Shown here: in pieces, positions 53,281-61,529 of the stretch
Position numbering within the stretch: the first letter of the stretch is position 1
How the letters are laid out: each line of letters begins with the position of its first letter
Source: CAVSUZ01 sp963791885
GTDB taxonomy: Bacteria > Pseudomonadota > Alphaproteobacteria > Acetobacterales > Acetobacteraceae
Length of the DNA stretch: 64,000 nt
Assembly: GCA_963791885.1 (NCBI GenBank)
Contig: CAWBUL010000004.1
Coordinates: 1,240,001-1,304,000 of the forward strand
Direction of reading: 5' to 3'
Made by a program: the position numbers and the translations under genes
Notes under the pieces: model-generated
Seen by the model: only the letters and a program-made list of their open reading frames with translations
The model's database searches: none
What the model was told of the DNA's origin: nothing

Positions 53281-54544
53281 CGCTTGCCCCCGAGCAGGCG
53301 GGCGAAGGTTTTGCCGATGCCGCGTTTTTCGGCGGATGGTGCGACGCGATCGTCTCCGTCAAGCACGCGCACCGGCGCGACCTGACGGGCGAGGTCGGCC
53401 ATGGCAGTGCGAAACGCGGCGTATTTGGTGACGGCCGGTTCGCCGAGATTGTTGGCGTTGGCGAGTTGGCGGGCAGGTTGGGAATGACGACATCCACCTG
53501 CGAGCCGATTGCGTCCTCGATCCGCTTGCGGGTGAGATTGCCGGCGCTGCTGGACCGGTTGAGCACGACGACGGCGCGTTGCGGCTGGGCCGGGCCGGGC
53601 GGCAAGGCAAGCAGACGCAGAACATCGCGCACGCAGGCGAGCGTGGGTTCCATGGCCAGCACGCGCTGATGTGCGAGATCGAGCAGCGCGCGGCTGAGAG
53701 GGTTGGGGCGGAAGGGGACGTCGGCGACGATGAAGCTGTAGCGACGGCGCAGCGCCTCGATCAAATTTTCTGCCGCACCGTCCGCCGCAGCGATGTCGTG
53801 TTCAAGCGGTTCGGCGGCGGCGAGGATGTGCAGACGCTCGGCGGCGGGAAGGGCGATACGCTCGGCAAGCAAGGCATCGATCCGGTCAGGCTGTTCAAGT
53901 GCAGTGCGCAGGCCGGGCGCCGGCCGCTTGTCCAGCATAAAGGCGGCGAGGCCCGTATGCATGTCGGGATCGAGCAACACGGTGTGGCGGCGCGTCAGCA
54001 CGCCGAAATGCCAGGCGAGATTGACGGCGACGGTCGCGGCGCCGCCGCCGCCGCGCACGCCGGTCACGCTGACGATGTGTCCGCCGAGCATGCCCGACCC
54101 GACATGCTCGCGGCCGGAGACGACGGGTGCGAAGTAGGTGGAAACTGCGTCACGGGTGATGGGCTTGGTGAGGTATTCGCGCACACCCAATCCGCGGGTC
54201 AGCGCGCGATAGAAATCGAGTTCGGCGTTGGTGCCGAGGGCGAGCAGCGTCACGTCGGGTTCGGTGACGTCGGCGAGCTTACCCAGAGCGGTGAGCGGCT
54301 GTTCCTCTGCGCTGAGATCGACGATGAGGACACGCGGGCTCGGCATGCGCTGCATGGTGGTTATGGCCGCGGCGATGCCGCCCTTGCGCAGGTCGATGTC
54401 GTCCGGTGCCGCGTCGAGCAGGCCATCACGCAGTGCGGTTTCGCTGGCGGCGTCGGTGACGAAGCTGAGGAGGTCGGGGCGGTCGGACCGAGCCGCGACG
54501 GTCAGGCTCCCTTTGATTTCGCGCGCGTCATTGGGCGCCGGCAT
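53277..54544 (-). pseudogene. cpaE: Pilus assembly protein CpaE/TadZ, frameshifted
   Basis: The start is ATG 54544 with GGAG 7 nt upstream. The protein has a receiver-like N-terminal domain (SPRVLIVDLSAEEQ, VTLLALGTNAELDFYRAL) and a ParA/MinD-type ATPase domain (GHIVSVTGVRGGGGAATVAV, a deviant Walker A, and LLDPDMHTGLAAFML). One base is missing near 53466: adding it turns LPAN into LPAQLANANNLGEPAVTKYA and continues to a stop at 53277 overlapping cpaF, giving 422 residues. As written, the frame runs out of phase to 53018. CpaE positions the pilus machine at the pole. Confidence 0.85.
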
Positions 54545-54606
54545 TTGGCGCTCCATTGGGTGCGGATGGTGAGGGTGCTGGCGTGGGTGAGAATTGCGCG
54601 GACTGA

Positions 54607-54879
54607 TCAGAACTCGGAGGCCGGGAGAGCCTTCGCGCGGTCGTTGAGCAGACGCTGCACGGCGTCGGAGGGGAGTGACGCGGGGACGGACGGGGTGCCG
54701 TGGCCCTGCACCAGATCCTGCCGGTGCAAGGTCATGAGAACGATGTTGGTGTTGTTGACGTCTGTCGGCTGCCAGCCGGTGTCGGGCGGCACCTGATCCG
54801 GAAAGGTCGCGCAATAGCCGAGGCTGAGCGTCAGTGAGAGGGCAAGCAACTGCGCGATGATCTGGCGCATCCCGATCAC
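54607..54879 (-). CDS. Small exported protein in the cpaD position
   Basis: The start is GTG 54879 overlapping the cpaC stop, or ATG 54870. The 90-residue product has a hydrophobic signal (IIAQLLALSLTLSLGYCATF) with a Cys at about residue 23, and a short polar body (PPDTGWQPTDVNNTNIVLMT). In Caulobacter-type loci the secretin is followed by the lipoprotein CpaD; this gene occupies that place but is less than half the usual length and the lipobox (LGYC) is imperfect. Function is inferred from position only. Confidence 0.6.
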   Translation of the reverse strand: MIGMRQIIAQLLALSLTLSLGYCATFPDQVPPDTGWQPTDVNNTNIVLMTLHRQDLVQGHGTPSVPASLPSDAVQRLLNDRAKALPASEF

Positions 54880-56228
54880 TCCAGCATGAAGGCCGCATCG
54901 GGCGGCAGGTTGGGCGGCAGGGGACGGCCGAGCGTGGAGAGCGGAATGAGGTGATCCTTGGGGATCGGCGCGGGATCGCCGGGCACGTGCAGGGCGGCGG
55001 GATCGTTCACCGGCTCGGTGAGAACAGGCGTGATCAGGATGACCAGCTCGGTCTTGTTTTGCTGGAAATTATCCGAGGTGAAGAGCTGGCCGAGCACGGG
55101 AAGCTGGCGGAGCGCGGGAATGCCGTTGCCGGAGCGGGTGATCGAATCTTGAAGCAGACCGGCCATCGCCAAGGTCTGACCGCTGCCGAGATCGACGGTG
55201 GTTTCCGCTCGGCGGACGGTTAATGCGGGAACCTGGATGCTGGAATTGCCGGCGGTGAGCTGCACCGCGCCTTGCTGGCTCAGCTGGCTGACCTCGGGCC
55301 GCACGTTCAGCCGAATGGAGCCGTCGTCCAGCACGGTGGGAACGAAGGCGAGCTGCACGCCGTAGCTTTTGAATTCGATGGTGATTTGCCCGTTCTGCTG
55401 GCCGACAGGGATCGGGAATTCACCGCCGGCGAGGAAGCTCGCCGGCTCACCGCTGGTGACCGTGAGGTTTGGCTCCGCCAGGACGCGCGCGAGACCGTCG
55501 TTCGCGAGGGCGTTGATGGCAGCGCCGATATTAAGGCCGAGGCAGGCAACGCTGAGCAGTGGGCCGGCGGCGCAGGCCACATTCGAACCGCCGTTCAGTG
55601 TGGCGTTCAGCGCGGGTAATTTGCCGATCTGTCCGAGTGAACCGAGCGCCGACCAGTTGATGCCGAGGCCGCGGGTGACGCTACGGTCCATCTCCACAAT
55701 ACGTACTTCGAGTGTAACCTGCAGGTCGCCTTCGACCTTGAGGCCATTCGTCACCTGCTTGCCGGTGGGGATGAAGTTCTGGGCGATCGAGATGGCGCGC
55801 GGTGCATCGACGGGTCGCGAGACGGTGCCGCTGAGAAGCAGGCCCTTGGGGGTTTCCAGGACACGGATGTTGCTGTGGGGGATCAGACGTTCCAGCGCAG
55901 CCTGGGCCTGCGTGGCATCGAACCCGGAGGCGGCCACGGCGACGGAGATGTCGGCGACGACATGGCCCTGGTTGTCCAGTGCCGCGACGCTGGTGCGTCC
56001 GGCACCAACGCCGAAGACGAACAGGGTCGTGGGGCTGGCGGGTCGGACCTCGGCGACTTTGGGATCGGCGACGAAGACGTTGGCGGCCGGCCCGTCAAGC
56101 GTGAGCACGCGGCCGACGCCGGTTTCGAGAGAAACGGACATTTGGGTGGCGGCCTGGCTTCCCCCTGGGGCCGCGCCGAAAGACAGCAGCAGCGCGAGTA
56201 TCGTGATGACCTTGCGGCCCCAGGACAT
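54876..56228 (-). CDS. cpaC: Tad pilus secretin CpaC/RcpA
   Basis: The start is ATG 56228, sharing a base with the cpaB stop, giving 450 residues. A signal peptide (ILALLLSFGAAPGGSQA) precedes an N-terminal pilus secretin domain (VFVADPKVAEVRPAS) and the secretin core (VRIVEMDRSVTRGLGINW, ILITPVLTEP). It forms the outer-membrane channel for Flp pili. Confidence 0.94.
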   Translation of the reverse strand: MSWGRKVITILALLLSFGAAPGGSQAATQMSVSLETGVGRVLTLDGPAANVFVADPKVAEVRPASPTTLFVFGVGAGRTSVAALDNQGHVVADISVAVAASGFDATQAQAALERLIPHSNIRVLETPKGLLLSGTVSRPVDAPRAISIAQNFIPTGKQVTNGLKVEGDLQVTLEVRIVEMDRSVTRGLGINWSALGSLGQIGKLPALNATLNGGSNVACAAGPLLSVACLGLNIGAAINALANDGLARVLAEPNLTVTSGEPASFLAGGEFPIPVGQQNGQITIEFKSYGVQLAFVPTVLDDGSIRLNVRPEVSQLSQQGAVQLTAGNSSIQVPALTVRRAETTVDLGSGQTLAMAGLLQDSITRSGNGIPALRQLPVLGQLFTSDNFQQNKTELVILITPVLTEPVNDPAALHVPGDPAPIPKDHLIPLSTLGRPLPPNLPPDAAFMLE

Positions 56229-57058
56229 CAGAACCGGAACTCCTTTCCGTCGGCAGTTCCCAGGAAGACGTGCATGGTTCCGCCGGACACCGGCCGGGCT
56301 TCCCGCAGTGACACGGCGGAGACCTGGCCGGCCCACACGGGCGGCGGGCTGGCTCGTGCTTCCTGCGATCCTTGTTCGGCGGAGCGCACGGCGAGCGAGA
56401 GCTTGCCAAGCGTTTCGGCCACGGCCAGGCGTTCGGCGGATTCGGCGGCGACTTCCAGGGTGACAGTGCGCGCCTCATTTCCCGGGGGAGGGTGGTCGGG
56501 CGAGGCACCCTCGACCAGGCGCTGATCGATGGCGATGACGCGCACATCGGCGAGGACGGTTTCAGCTGCAACCTGTGGCGGTGACGCCGGTTGGGCGGGG
56601 GGTACCGACTGGGTGAGGATGACGTCCACCCGGTCGCCGGGCCAGATCAGACCCGCGGTTCCCGTGACGATATCCACCCCGACGGTGACGGCGCGCATGC
56701 CGGGCTGGAGCACGGCGGCGAGGAAGCCGTGATCACCCGGGCGGAGTACGTCGGCGTTCAAGATGGCGTCGCCTTGCGCGAGTGCGTGGCGCACCATCGC
56801 TCCGGTGAGCTGGCGCTGCTGATCGGGGGTGGCGACGGTCGCGCCTTTGGGGATTTCGCCCGTGGTAAGCTTCTTCGGAACGATATCGTCGGGCTTGAGG
56901 AGCGTTCCCGGGTGAAGTTCGTGCGCGGCCGTGAGAATGCTGACGGTCTGGCCCGTTGGCTTTGCCGGCGTGGGCATTCGGGTGGCGACCCAGACGATCA
57001 GGCCAAAGCCGAGCAGTCCGGCCGCCAGGATCATAGAGACGACGGCGCGGAGGATCAT
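56228..57058 (-). CDS. cpaB: Flp pilus assembly protein CpaB/RcpC
   Basis: The start is ATG 57058, overlapping the cpaA stop by 4 nt, giving 276 residues. One N-terminal membrane helix (MILAAGLLGFGLIVWVA) is followed by a SAF-type domain (ILTAAHELHPGTLLKPDDIV) and the RcpC domain (MRAVTVGVDIVTGTAGLIWP, GDRVDVILTQ). It is a periplasmic subunit working with the secretin. Confidence 0.92.
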   Translation of the reverse strand: MILRAVVSMILAAGLLGFGLIVWVATRMPTPAKPTGQTVSILTAAHELHPGTLLKPDDIVPKKLTTGEIPKGATVATPDQQRQLTGAMVRHALAQGDAILNADVLRPGDHGFLAAVLQPGMRAVTVGVDIVTGTAGLIWPGDRVDVILTQSVPPAQPASPPQVAAETVLADVRVIAIDQRLVEGASPDHPPPGNEARTVTLEVAAESAERLAVAETLGKLSLAVRSAEQGSQEARASPPPVWAGQVSAVSLREARPVSGGTMHVFLGTADGKEFRF

Positions 57059-57585
57059 CGGACAAGCGCCGGCAGGAGCGTAGCACCAAAGCCGGAGGCG
57101 ATGGCGACGGCGTAGGGCAGGGGCCCTCCGCGATGGAGGCGCCATTGTTCAAGCCGCAGCGCGCGTATGAGGCGCCAGGCAGGGCGTGGCTGAAGGCCTG
57201 GGGGCGCGGGCGGCGGAACGCGCCGCCGCGCCGCGAGGTAGATGAGCCCGAGAATGGCGCCGCTGGTGGCGGTGATGAACAAAACCGCGCCGAGTTGTGC
57301 GGGCGGGACCGCCAGGGCGCAGGCGGCCAGTAGCTTGACGTCGCCGCCGCCGAGCAGGCGCAAGCGCCAGCAAACCGAGAGCAGAAGGAAAAGGAGGCCG
57401 GCGACGGCGACGCCTCGGATGGCTGTGCCATCCATGAGACGAAGAAGCAGGCCGCCCAGCCCGATCAGGCCGCAATATCCGTTGGGGATGATGCGGCTGA
57501 CGACATCGCGCAGGGCAGCGAGTGCACAAACGACCAGGAGAAAAGCCGAAACAAGCAGAGGAAGGACGTGAGGGACCGCCGTCAT
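57055..57585 (-). CDS. cpaA: Prepilin peptidase CpaA/TadV
   Basis: This 176-residue membrane protein of the type IV prepilin peptidase family shows the two catalytic Asp motifs: RDVVSRIIPN and GGGDVKLLAA. It lacks the N-methylase cysteine domain of PilD, as in TadV. It cleaves the Flp prepilins encoded just upstream. It is followed by cpaB with a 4-nt overlap. Confidence 0.93.
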   Translation of the reverse strand: MTAVPHVLPLLVSAFLLVVCALAALRDVVSRIIPNGYCGLIGLGGLLLRLMDGTAIRGVAVAGLLFLLLSVCWRLRLLGGGDVKLLAACALAVPPAQLGAVLFITATSGAILGLIYLAARRRVPPPAPPGLQPRPAWRLIRALRLEQWRLHRGGPLPYAVAIASGFGATLLPALVR

Positions 57586-57623
57586 CTGTACTCTCCTGGT
57601 CCGGTGTTTATCAGCGGAATCGT

Positions 57624-57785
57624 TTACATTGAGCTGACGACGCTGGTGATCGTGGAGGAGATGCCGGTGCCGAGCGCGGTGAACGCTGTGGCAATGACGG
57701 CAACAAGAACGCCGGCGATCACCGCGTATTCCACGGCGGTGACGCCCTTTTTGTCAGCAACGAAGCGAGAGAAAAGCTTGATCAT
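57624..57785 (-). CDS. flp: Flp-type pilin 1
   Basis: This 53-residue ORF starts at ATG 57785. A short basic leader (MIKLFSRFVADKKG) precedes the hydrophobic segment VTAVEYAVIAGVLVAVIATA, with the prepilin cleavage site after Gly14 and the conserved Glu at +5. It ends in SSM. It is the major structural subunit type of Tad pili. The gene is 39 nt upstream of cpaA, the peptidase that processes it. Confidence 0.93.
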   Translation of the reverse strand: MIKLFSRFVADKKGVTAVEYAVIAGVLVAVIATAFTALGTGISSTITSVVSSM

Positions 57786-57810
57786 GGTCTCGGTTCCTTT
57801 GTGTCAGGGG

Positions 57811-57981
57811 TTACATCTTGCCGACGACAGTGGTCAGCGTGGAAGAGATGCCGTTACCGAGCGAGGTGAAGGCGGTCGCGATGATGGCGACCAGAACGCC
57901 GGCAATGACCGCGTATTCGACAGCGGTGACGCCCTTCCGGTCGCGTAAGGCCTGCGAGAAAAGACAATAGAGTGCCAACAT
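57811..57981 (-). CDS. flp: Flp-type pilin 2
   Basis: This 56-residue ORF starts at ATG 57981. The leader MLALYCLFSQALRDRKG is followed by VTAVEYAVIAGVLVAIIATA, almost identical to pilin 1 in the hydrophobic part but with a different leader and a C-terminus ending VVGKM. The two pilin genes are tandem copies 25 nt apart, probably a duplication. Confidence 0.92.
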   Translation of the reverse strand: MLALYCLFSQALRDRKGVTAVEYAVIAGVLVAIIATAFTSLGNGISSTLTTVVGKM

Positions 57982-58065
57982 TGTTTACCTCCTTTTCACT
58001 GCTGACGCCGCCGGGTGAGATCGAGCGAGCAGACGTCGATGCAGGATCAGGAAAGCGCAGAAGAG

Positions 58066-58797
58066 TTAATGAATGGTTTCCAGCGCAGATGATTCTTTCA
58101 TCGCTTGCAAATTTTCTGATGGCCCGGCGAAGACGCGCGGAAGCGGAGCGGGACCGGCGATCCGGATTACCTGAGGCGCGGTGCCTGCCGCGTGTGGTTC
58201 AATGACTCTCACACCGGCGATGACATGCTCGGTTTCGGGCGCGACTGCATCAGTGCCCCATACCTGGAGCACGCGATTGGCGTAGGGAATGCCGAGATCC
58301 GGATTGGCAGAGTGGTAGCTTTGTATGGCCTGCCACCAGGAGCCGGTTTGCGCGTGCAGCTCGGTCAGCAGTCTGGCGGCGGCCTGGGCGTTGCGATCCG
58401 GATCGAAGCCCTGTGACGGATCGGAAAATGCGTCTGGATGAAAGAGCAGGCTAATCTGGAAGCAGCCGATATCAGCGGTTGGCGGGCCGCGCTGCTGCAG
58501 CGATGAAAGCATGTCCTCGGCCTGCTGTTGGGTCTCGGGGAAGACGGGCTGGCCAGCGACATCGAGCGCCCACGGCCAGGGCGTGGCGTGGCCGCCTGCC
58601 GGGTCGGGACGGCCGCTTTCGACGATGCCGATGGCATGCAGCAGCCCATCGGGCAGGCCCCATTGCTGTTCGGCTCGGCGGGCGGCCTGATCGCATTGCT
58701 CACCGGGGCCGGCGGCGGCGTGCAGCCTACCGGGGTGTTGCAGGCAGAGCGCCAGCACAACGAGCCAGTGCGCTGCGTTGCTGTTTGTGCTCCGCAT
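58066..58797 (-). CDS. Lytic transglycosylase, SLT family
   Basis: This 243-residue protein has a signal peptide (HWLVVLALCLQHPGRLHAAA) and a lysozyme-like SLT domain with the catalytic Glu in LLHAIGIVESGR, then DIGCFQISLLFHPDAF and WWQAIQSYHSANPDLG. Cell-wall-cutting enzymes of this type often accompany envelope-spanning machines and open the peptidoglycan for assembly. It is the first gene of the minus-strand Tad run. Confidence 0.9.
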   Translation of the reverse strand: MRSTNSNAAHWLVVLALCLQHPGRLHAAAGPGEQCDQAARRAEQQWGLPDGLLHAIGIVESGRPDPAGGHATPWPWALDVAGQPVFPETQQQAEDMLSSLQQRGPPTADIGCFQISLLFHPDAFSDPSQGFDPDRNAQAAARLLTELHAQTGSWWQAIQSYHSANPDLGIPYANRVLQVWGTDAVAPETEHVIAGVRVIEPHAAGTAPQVIRIAGPAPLPRVFAGPSENLQAMKESSALETIH

Positions 58798-58939
58798 AAC
58801 GGATCAGGATGGGACGGAGCGGGTGCGGTTCGGTTAAGGCAGACGTTTGCCAATTCCCCGCGATTGCTCGCAGCGACAACTCCGTTAGGGCTTTATTTAC
58901 GAATGTCGTGCAAAAAAGCGACTGGTCTGAAAATAGCGG
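58798..58939. promoter_or_regulatory. Divergent promoter region of the Tad locus
   Basis: This 142-nt spacer, slightly AT-richer in its second half, lies between the transglycosylase/pilin/cpa run and the tadG/tadE-like genes. Both must be transcribed from here. I could not assign a convincing -35/-10 pair. Confidence 0.4.
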
Positions 58940-60211
58940 ATGGCAATGCGCGTTCCTCTCCGCACAGCCGGCCACGGCAGCGTCAGCGTGCTGGTGGCAT
59001 TGATGGCCCCCGCCCTGATCGGCGGAGCGGCGTTGATCATCGACGCCGGCATGTGGTTCGCGCAGAGTTGTCGATTGCAACTCGCAGCGGACGCCGCTGC
59101 GCACGGTACGGCCTTTCTGCTGTCTGATACGAGCCTGCAAAGCCAGTCATCGTCGACACAGACGAGTGCATTCCAGTCGGTCGCGCTGGCGGAGGCGCAA
59201 GGGGTGGGCGGCAGTCTGGTCTCATCGTTGCAAACGCCATCCGTTAGCGTGGGAGTCAACTGGGGGAGCGTCACCGTGAGGATCGGCGTCAAGGGTGATT
59301 CGTTTCTGTCCGGCGCAATCGGGTTCGCCGCACCGACACTGAGTGCGAGTGCCACCGCAGGTCTGAACCCTCCGTCGTCCTGCGTGCTGGCGCTGAACAC
59401 GAGCGCGGCGGAGGCGATCCATGTGGACAACATGGGCAGCATCCGAGCCAACGGCTGCGGCATTTTTGCTGATTCGAGTCCCTCCAACGCGATCTACCTG
59501 AACAGCGGTACCATTTCCGGGCAGACGACCGGCACGGTGGGGGGATTCAGCAAGTCGAGCAGCGGCAGCAACACCGTGAACCCGTCGTCACCCTCTACCG
59601 GTGATGCGCCCGTGTCCAATCCGTTTGCGTCACTCAGCATGCCAACCGCGGGCGCCTGCAATTACACCAATGCCAGTTTCACGGCGTGGCAGGCAACGCC
59701 GTATAGTTTCACGCAGTCGGCGAACGTATTCTGCGGCAACACGACGATCGGAGGCAACAGTACGACGGACACGTTTGCGCCCGGGATTTATTACGTCGTG
59801 AACGGAAATCTCGTGTTCAACAACGCGGACATCACCAGCGCCTCCGGCGTCACGTTCGTGCTGACCGGCAGTAATCCGGGATCCTTTCAGTGGACCAATT
59901 ACTCCAACACCTACACGCTGACGGCGCCAACCAGCGGCCCGACTGCCGGCATTCTGGTCTGGCAGGGGTGTTCCGGCAGCGGGACCGCGCCGGCGAACAC
60001 AATGAACGGCGGATCCACGCTGCAGATCTCCGGCGCGTTCTATGCACCATGCGGGGCGTTGGATTTAAGTAACAATGCGCAACTGACGACAGTCAGCGGT
60101 AAATCGACGTCAGTCATCGCGAACACGATCTATGCGACGGGGTCGGCGGGTATTTCCGTTTCGGGCAGCTCGAGTGGCGGCAGCGCGCAGCTTCCGCGGC
60201 TGACCCAATGA
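58940..60211 (+). CDS. TadG-like pilus-associated protein
   Basis: The 423-residue protein begins with a basic stretch and TadG N-terminal helix (GHGSVSVLVALMAPALIGGA, then LIIDAGMWFAQSCRLQLAAD). It continues as a Ser/Thr/Gly/Asn-rich exported body with several cysteines. TadG-type proteins are minor pilin-like or envelope proteins that help hold the pilus. It lies 4 nt before and overlaps tadE-like gene 1. Confidence 0.75.
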   Translation: MAMRVPLRTAGHGSVSVLVALMAPALIGGAALIIDAGMWFAQSCRLQLAADAAAHGTAFLLSDTSLQSQSSSTQTSAFQSVALAEAQGVGGSLVSSLQTPSVSVGVNWGSVTVRIGVKGDSFLSGAIGFAAPTLSASATAGLNPPSSCVLALNTSAAEAIHVDNMGSIRANGCGIFADSSPSNAIYLNSGTISGQTTGTVGGFSKSSSGSNTVNPSSPSTGDAPVSNPFASLSMPTAGACNYTNASFTAWQATPYSFTQSANVFCGNTTIGGNSTTDTFAPGIYYVVNGNLVFNNADITSASGVTFVLTGSNPGSFQWTNYSNTYTLTAPTSGPTAGILVWQGCSGSGTAPANTMNGGSTLQISGAFYAPCGALDLSNNAQLTTVSGKSTSVIANTIYATGSAGISVSGSSSGGSAQLPRLTQ

Positions 60212-60651
60212 ACCGGCGCGGCTCCGTGGCGGTGGAGGCGGCGCTGGCGCTCGGGCTGGTGCTGGTGCCGTTGCTGCTGGCGCTGGCCGATCTGGGACTG
60301 GCGTTATCGGTGCAGATGCGGCTGGAGCGGGCGAACCAGGCTGCGCTGTTGTATGCCTGGGGCAATAGCGGCGCGAGTGTTGCCTCGATCCAGTCGGCGG
60401 CCTCGGCCGGGTATGGGGTCAGCGATCCATCGTTCGCCGCCACGGCGTCGGAGGCGTGTTACTGCATCACCCCGACTGGCACCCGGTCGAGCGGAACAGT
60501 TGTGGCGTGCACGGGGTCATGCTCCTCGGGCCAGCAAGTTGCGACATGGCTGACGGTGCAGTCCGGTACGTCGGTTGCCCTGCCGGTGCCGCTTCCGGGG
60601 TATGGCTCCAGCCTGTCGGAATCGGCGGGCAGTACAGCGCGGGTGCAGTGA
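60208..60651 (+). CDS. TadE-like pseudopilin 1
   Basis: The 147-residue product has a short N-terminus MNRRGSVAVEAALALGLVLV with the TadE pattern (Gly before a hydrophobic helix and a Glu at +5 of the mature segment). The rest is Ser/Thr/Gly-rich with two Cys pairs. It overlaps the TadG-like gene by 4 nt. TadE pseudopilins are processed by the prepilin peptidase and help assembly. Confidence 0.8.
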   Translation: MNRRGSVAVEAALALGLVLVPLLLALADLGLALSVQMRLERANQAALLYAWGNSGASVASIQSAASAGYGVSDPSFAATASEACYCITPTGTRSSGTVVACTGSCSSGQQVATWLTVQSGTSVALPVPLPGYGSSLSESAGSTARVQ

Positions 60652-61037
60652 TGCGCAGGGCGCGGTCCGGGTCGGCGGCGCTGGAGTTCGCGCTGACGGC
60701 GCCGATCGTGCTGCTGTCGTTCCTGGCGGTGTTCGAGCTGTACCGGCTGGTGGCGGCCCAGCGGGCGCTGGATTTTGCTGTGACGCGCGTGCTGCGCGAG
60801 GCGGCCGTGACGAGCAGCAGCGGGACGACGGCCTCGATCCAATCGGCGGTGGCGAGCCTGGTGGGCCAATTGGTAACGGGTGCATCACCGACCACGACCG
60901 TGAGTTATTCCCCGGCATACGCGCCGGGGGATACCCTGACTATTTCGACGCAATTGGCCTGGACGCCGGAAATCCTGCCGCTGTGGTTCACGTCGGTGAC
61001 GCTGCACAGCAGGGGTAGCGTGACGGTGCAGAATTAG
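60651..61037 (+). CDS. TadE-like pseudopilin 2
   Basis: The start is ATG 60651 in the previous stop (TGATG), giving 128 residues. It begins MRRARSGSAALEFALTAPIV with the same pseudopilin pattern, a hydrophobic helix and a C-terminal beta region (WTPEILPLWFTSVTLHSRG). It is the third gene of the plus-strand Tad group. Confidence 0.82.
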   Translation: MRRARSGSAALEFALTAPIVLLSFLAVFELYRLVAAQRALDFAVTRVLREAAVTSSSGTTASIQSAVASLVGQLVTGASPTTTVSYSPAYAPGDTLTISTQLAWTPEILPLWFTSVTLHSRGSVTVQN

Positions 61038-61132
61038 GCTGAGCACCGGAAACCATTGCCGGTTTTGCATAGCCAGGACAGCCGGCATAGGCGACATCGC
61101 GTTCCGTCTGTGAAAGCGGTATCGGTAGGACC

Positions 61133-61489
61133 ATGCGGATTCGGTTGTTCAGAGCGGCGGGCATCGGGATAGTGGTCTCGATCCTGAGCGCCTGCGCGTA
61201 TAGCGGGCCCACCACGACGGCCTATGACGGGGTTTACGAGGGTCAGGCGACCGTGTCCGATCCGGCTCTGCCGTGCCAGCAGATGGGAACGCTCAACCCG
61301 ATGAAAGTTTCCGGCGGACATATCGATTTCGGCAATCTGCGGGGCGAGGTGCAGCCCAATGGCCAGGTGAGGCTGGTGTTCGGCCAAGTCTATGTGGTCG
61401 GCCAATTTGAGGGCACGCATTTCTCAGGGCAGATCATGAACCCTCAGCCGGCCTGCAACTTCAACCTGAGTATGGACAAGGTTAGCTGA
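61133..61489 (+). CDS. Putative small lipoprotein, paralogue of the gene at 16597
   Basis: The 118-residue product has a signal with lipobox (VVSILSAC) and a body aligning with the C-terminal half of the lipoprotein at 16597: YDGVYEGQAT, GHIDFGNLRGEVQPNGQVRL, GQFEGTHFSGQIMN and PACNFNL. Two body cysteines are shared, so a small disulfide-stabilised beta domain is likely. It is convergent with the Gly-rich gene. Its function is unknown. Confidence 0.75.
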   Translation: MRIRLFRAAGIGIVVSILSACAYSGPTTTAYDGVYEGQATVSDPALPCQQMGTLNPMKVSGGHIDFGNLRGEVQPNGQVRLVFGQVYVVGQFEGTHFSGQIMNPQPACNFNLSMDKVS

Positions 61490-61504
61490 GTAGCGCGCCA
61501 TCGG

Positions 61505-61525
61505 GTCGCTCGTTGTTCGGGCGAC
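61505..61525. terminator. Hairpin between convergent genes
   Basis: GTCGCTCG (61505-61512) and CGGGCGAC (61518-61525) pair with one mismatch around TTGTT, between the stops of the lipoprotein and Gly-rich genes. There is no U-tract; a bidirectional 3' end is possible. Confidence 0.3.
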
Positions 61526-61529
61526 TGCG

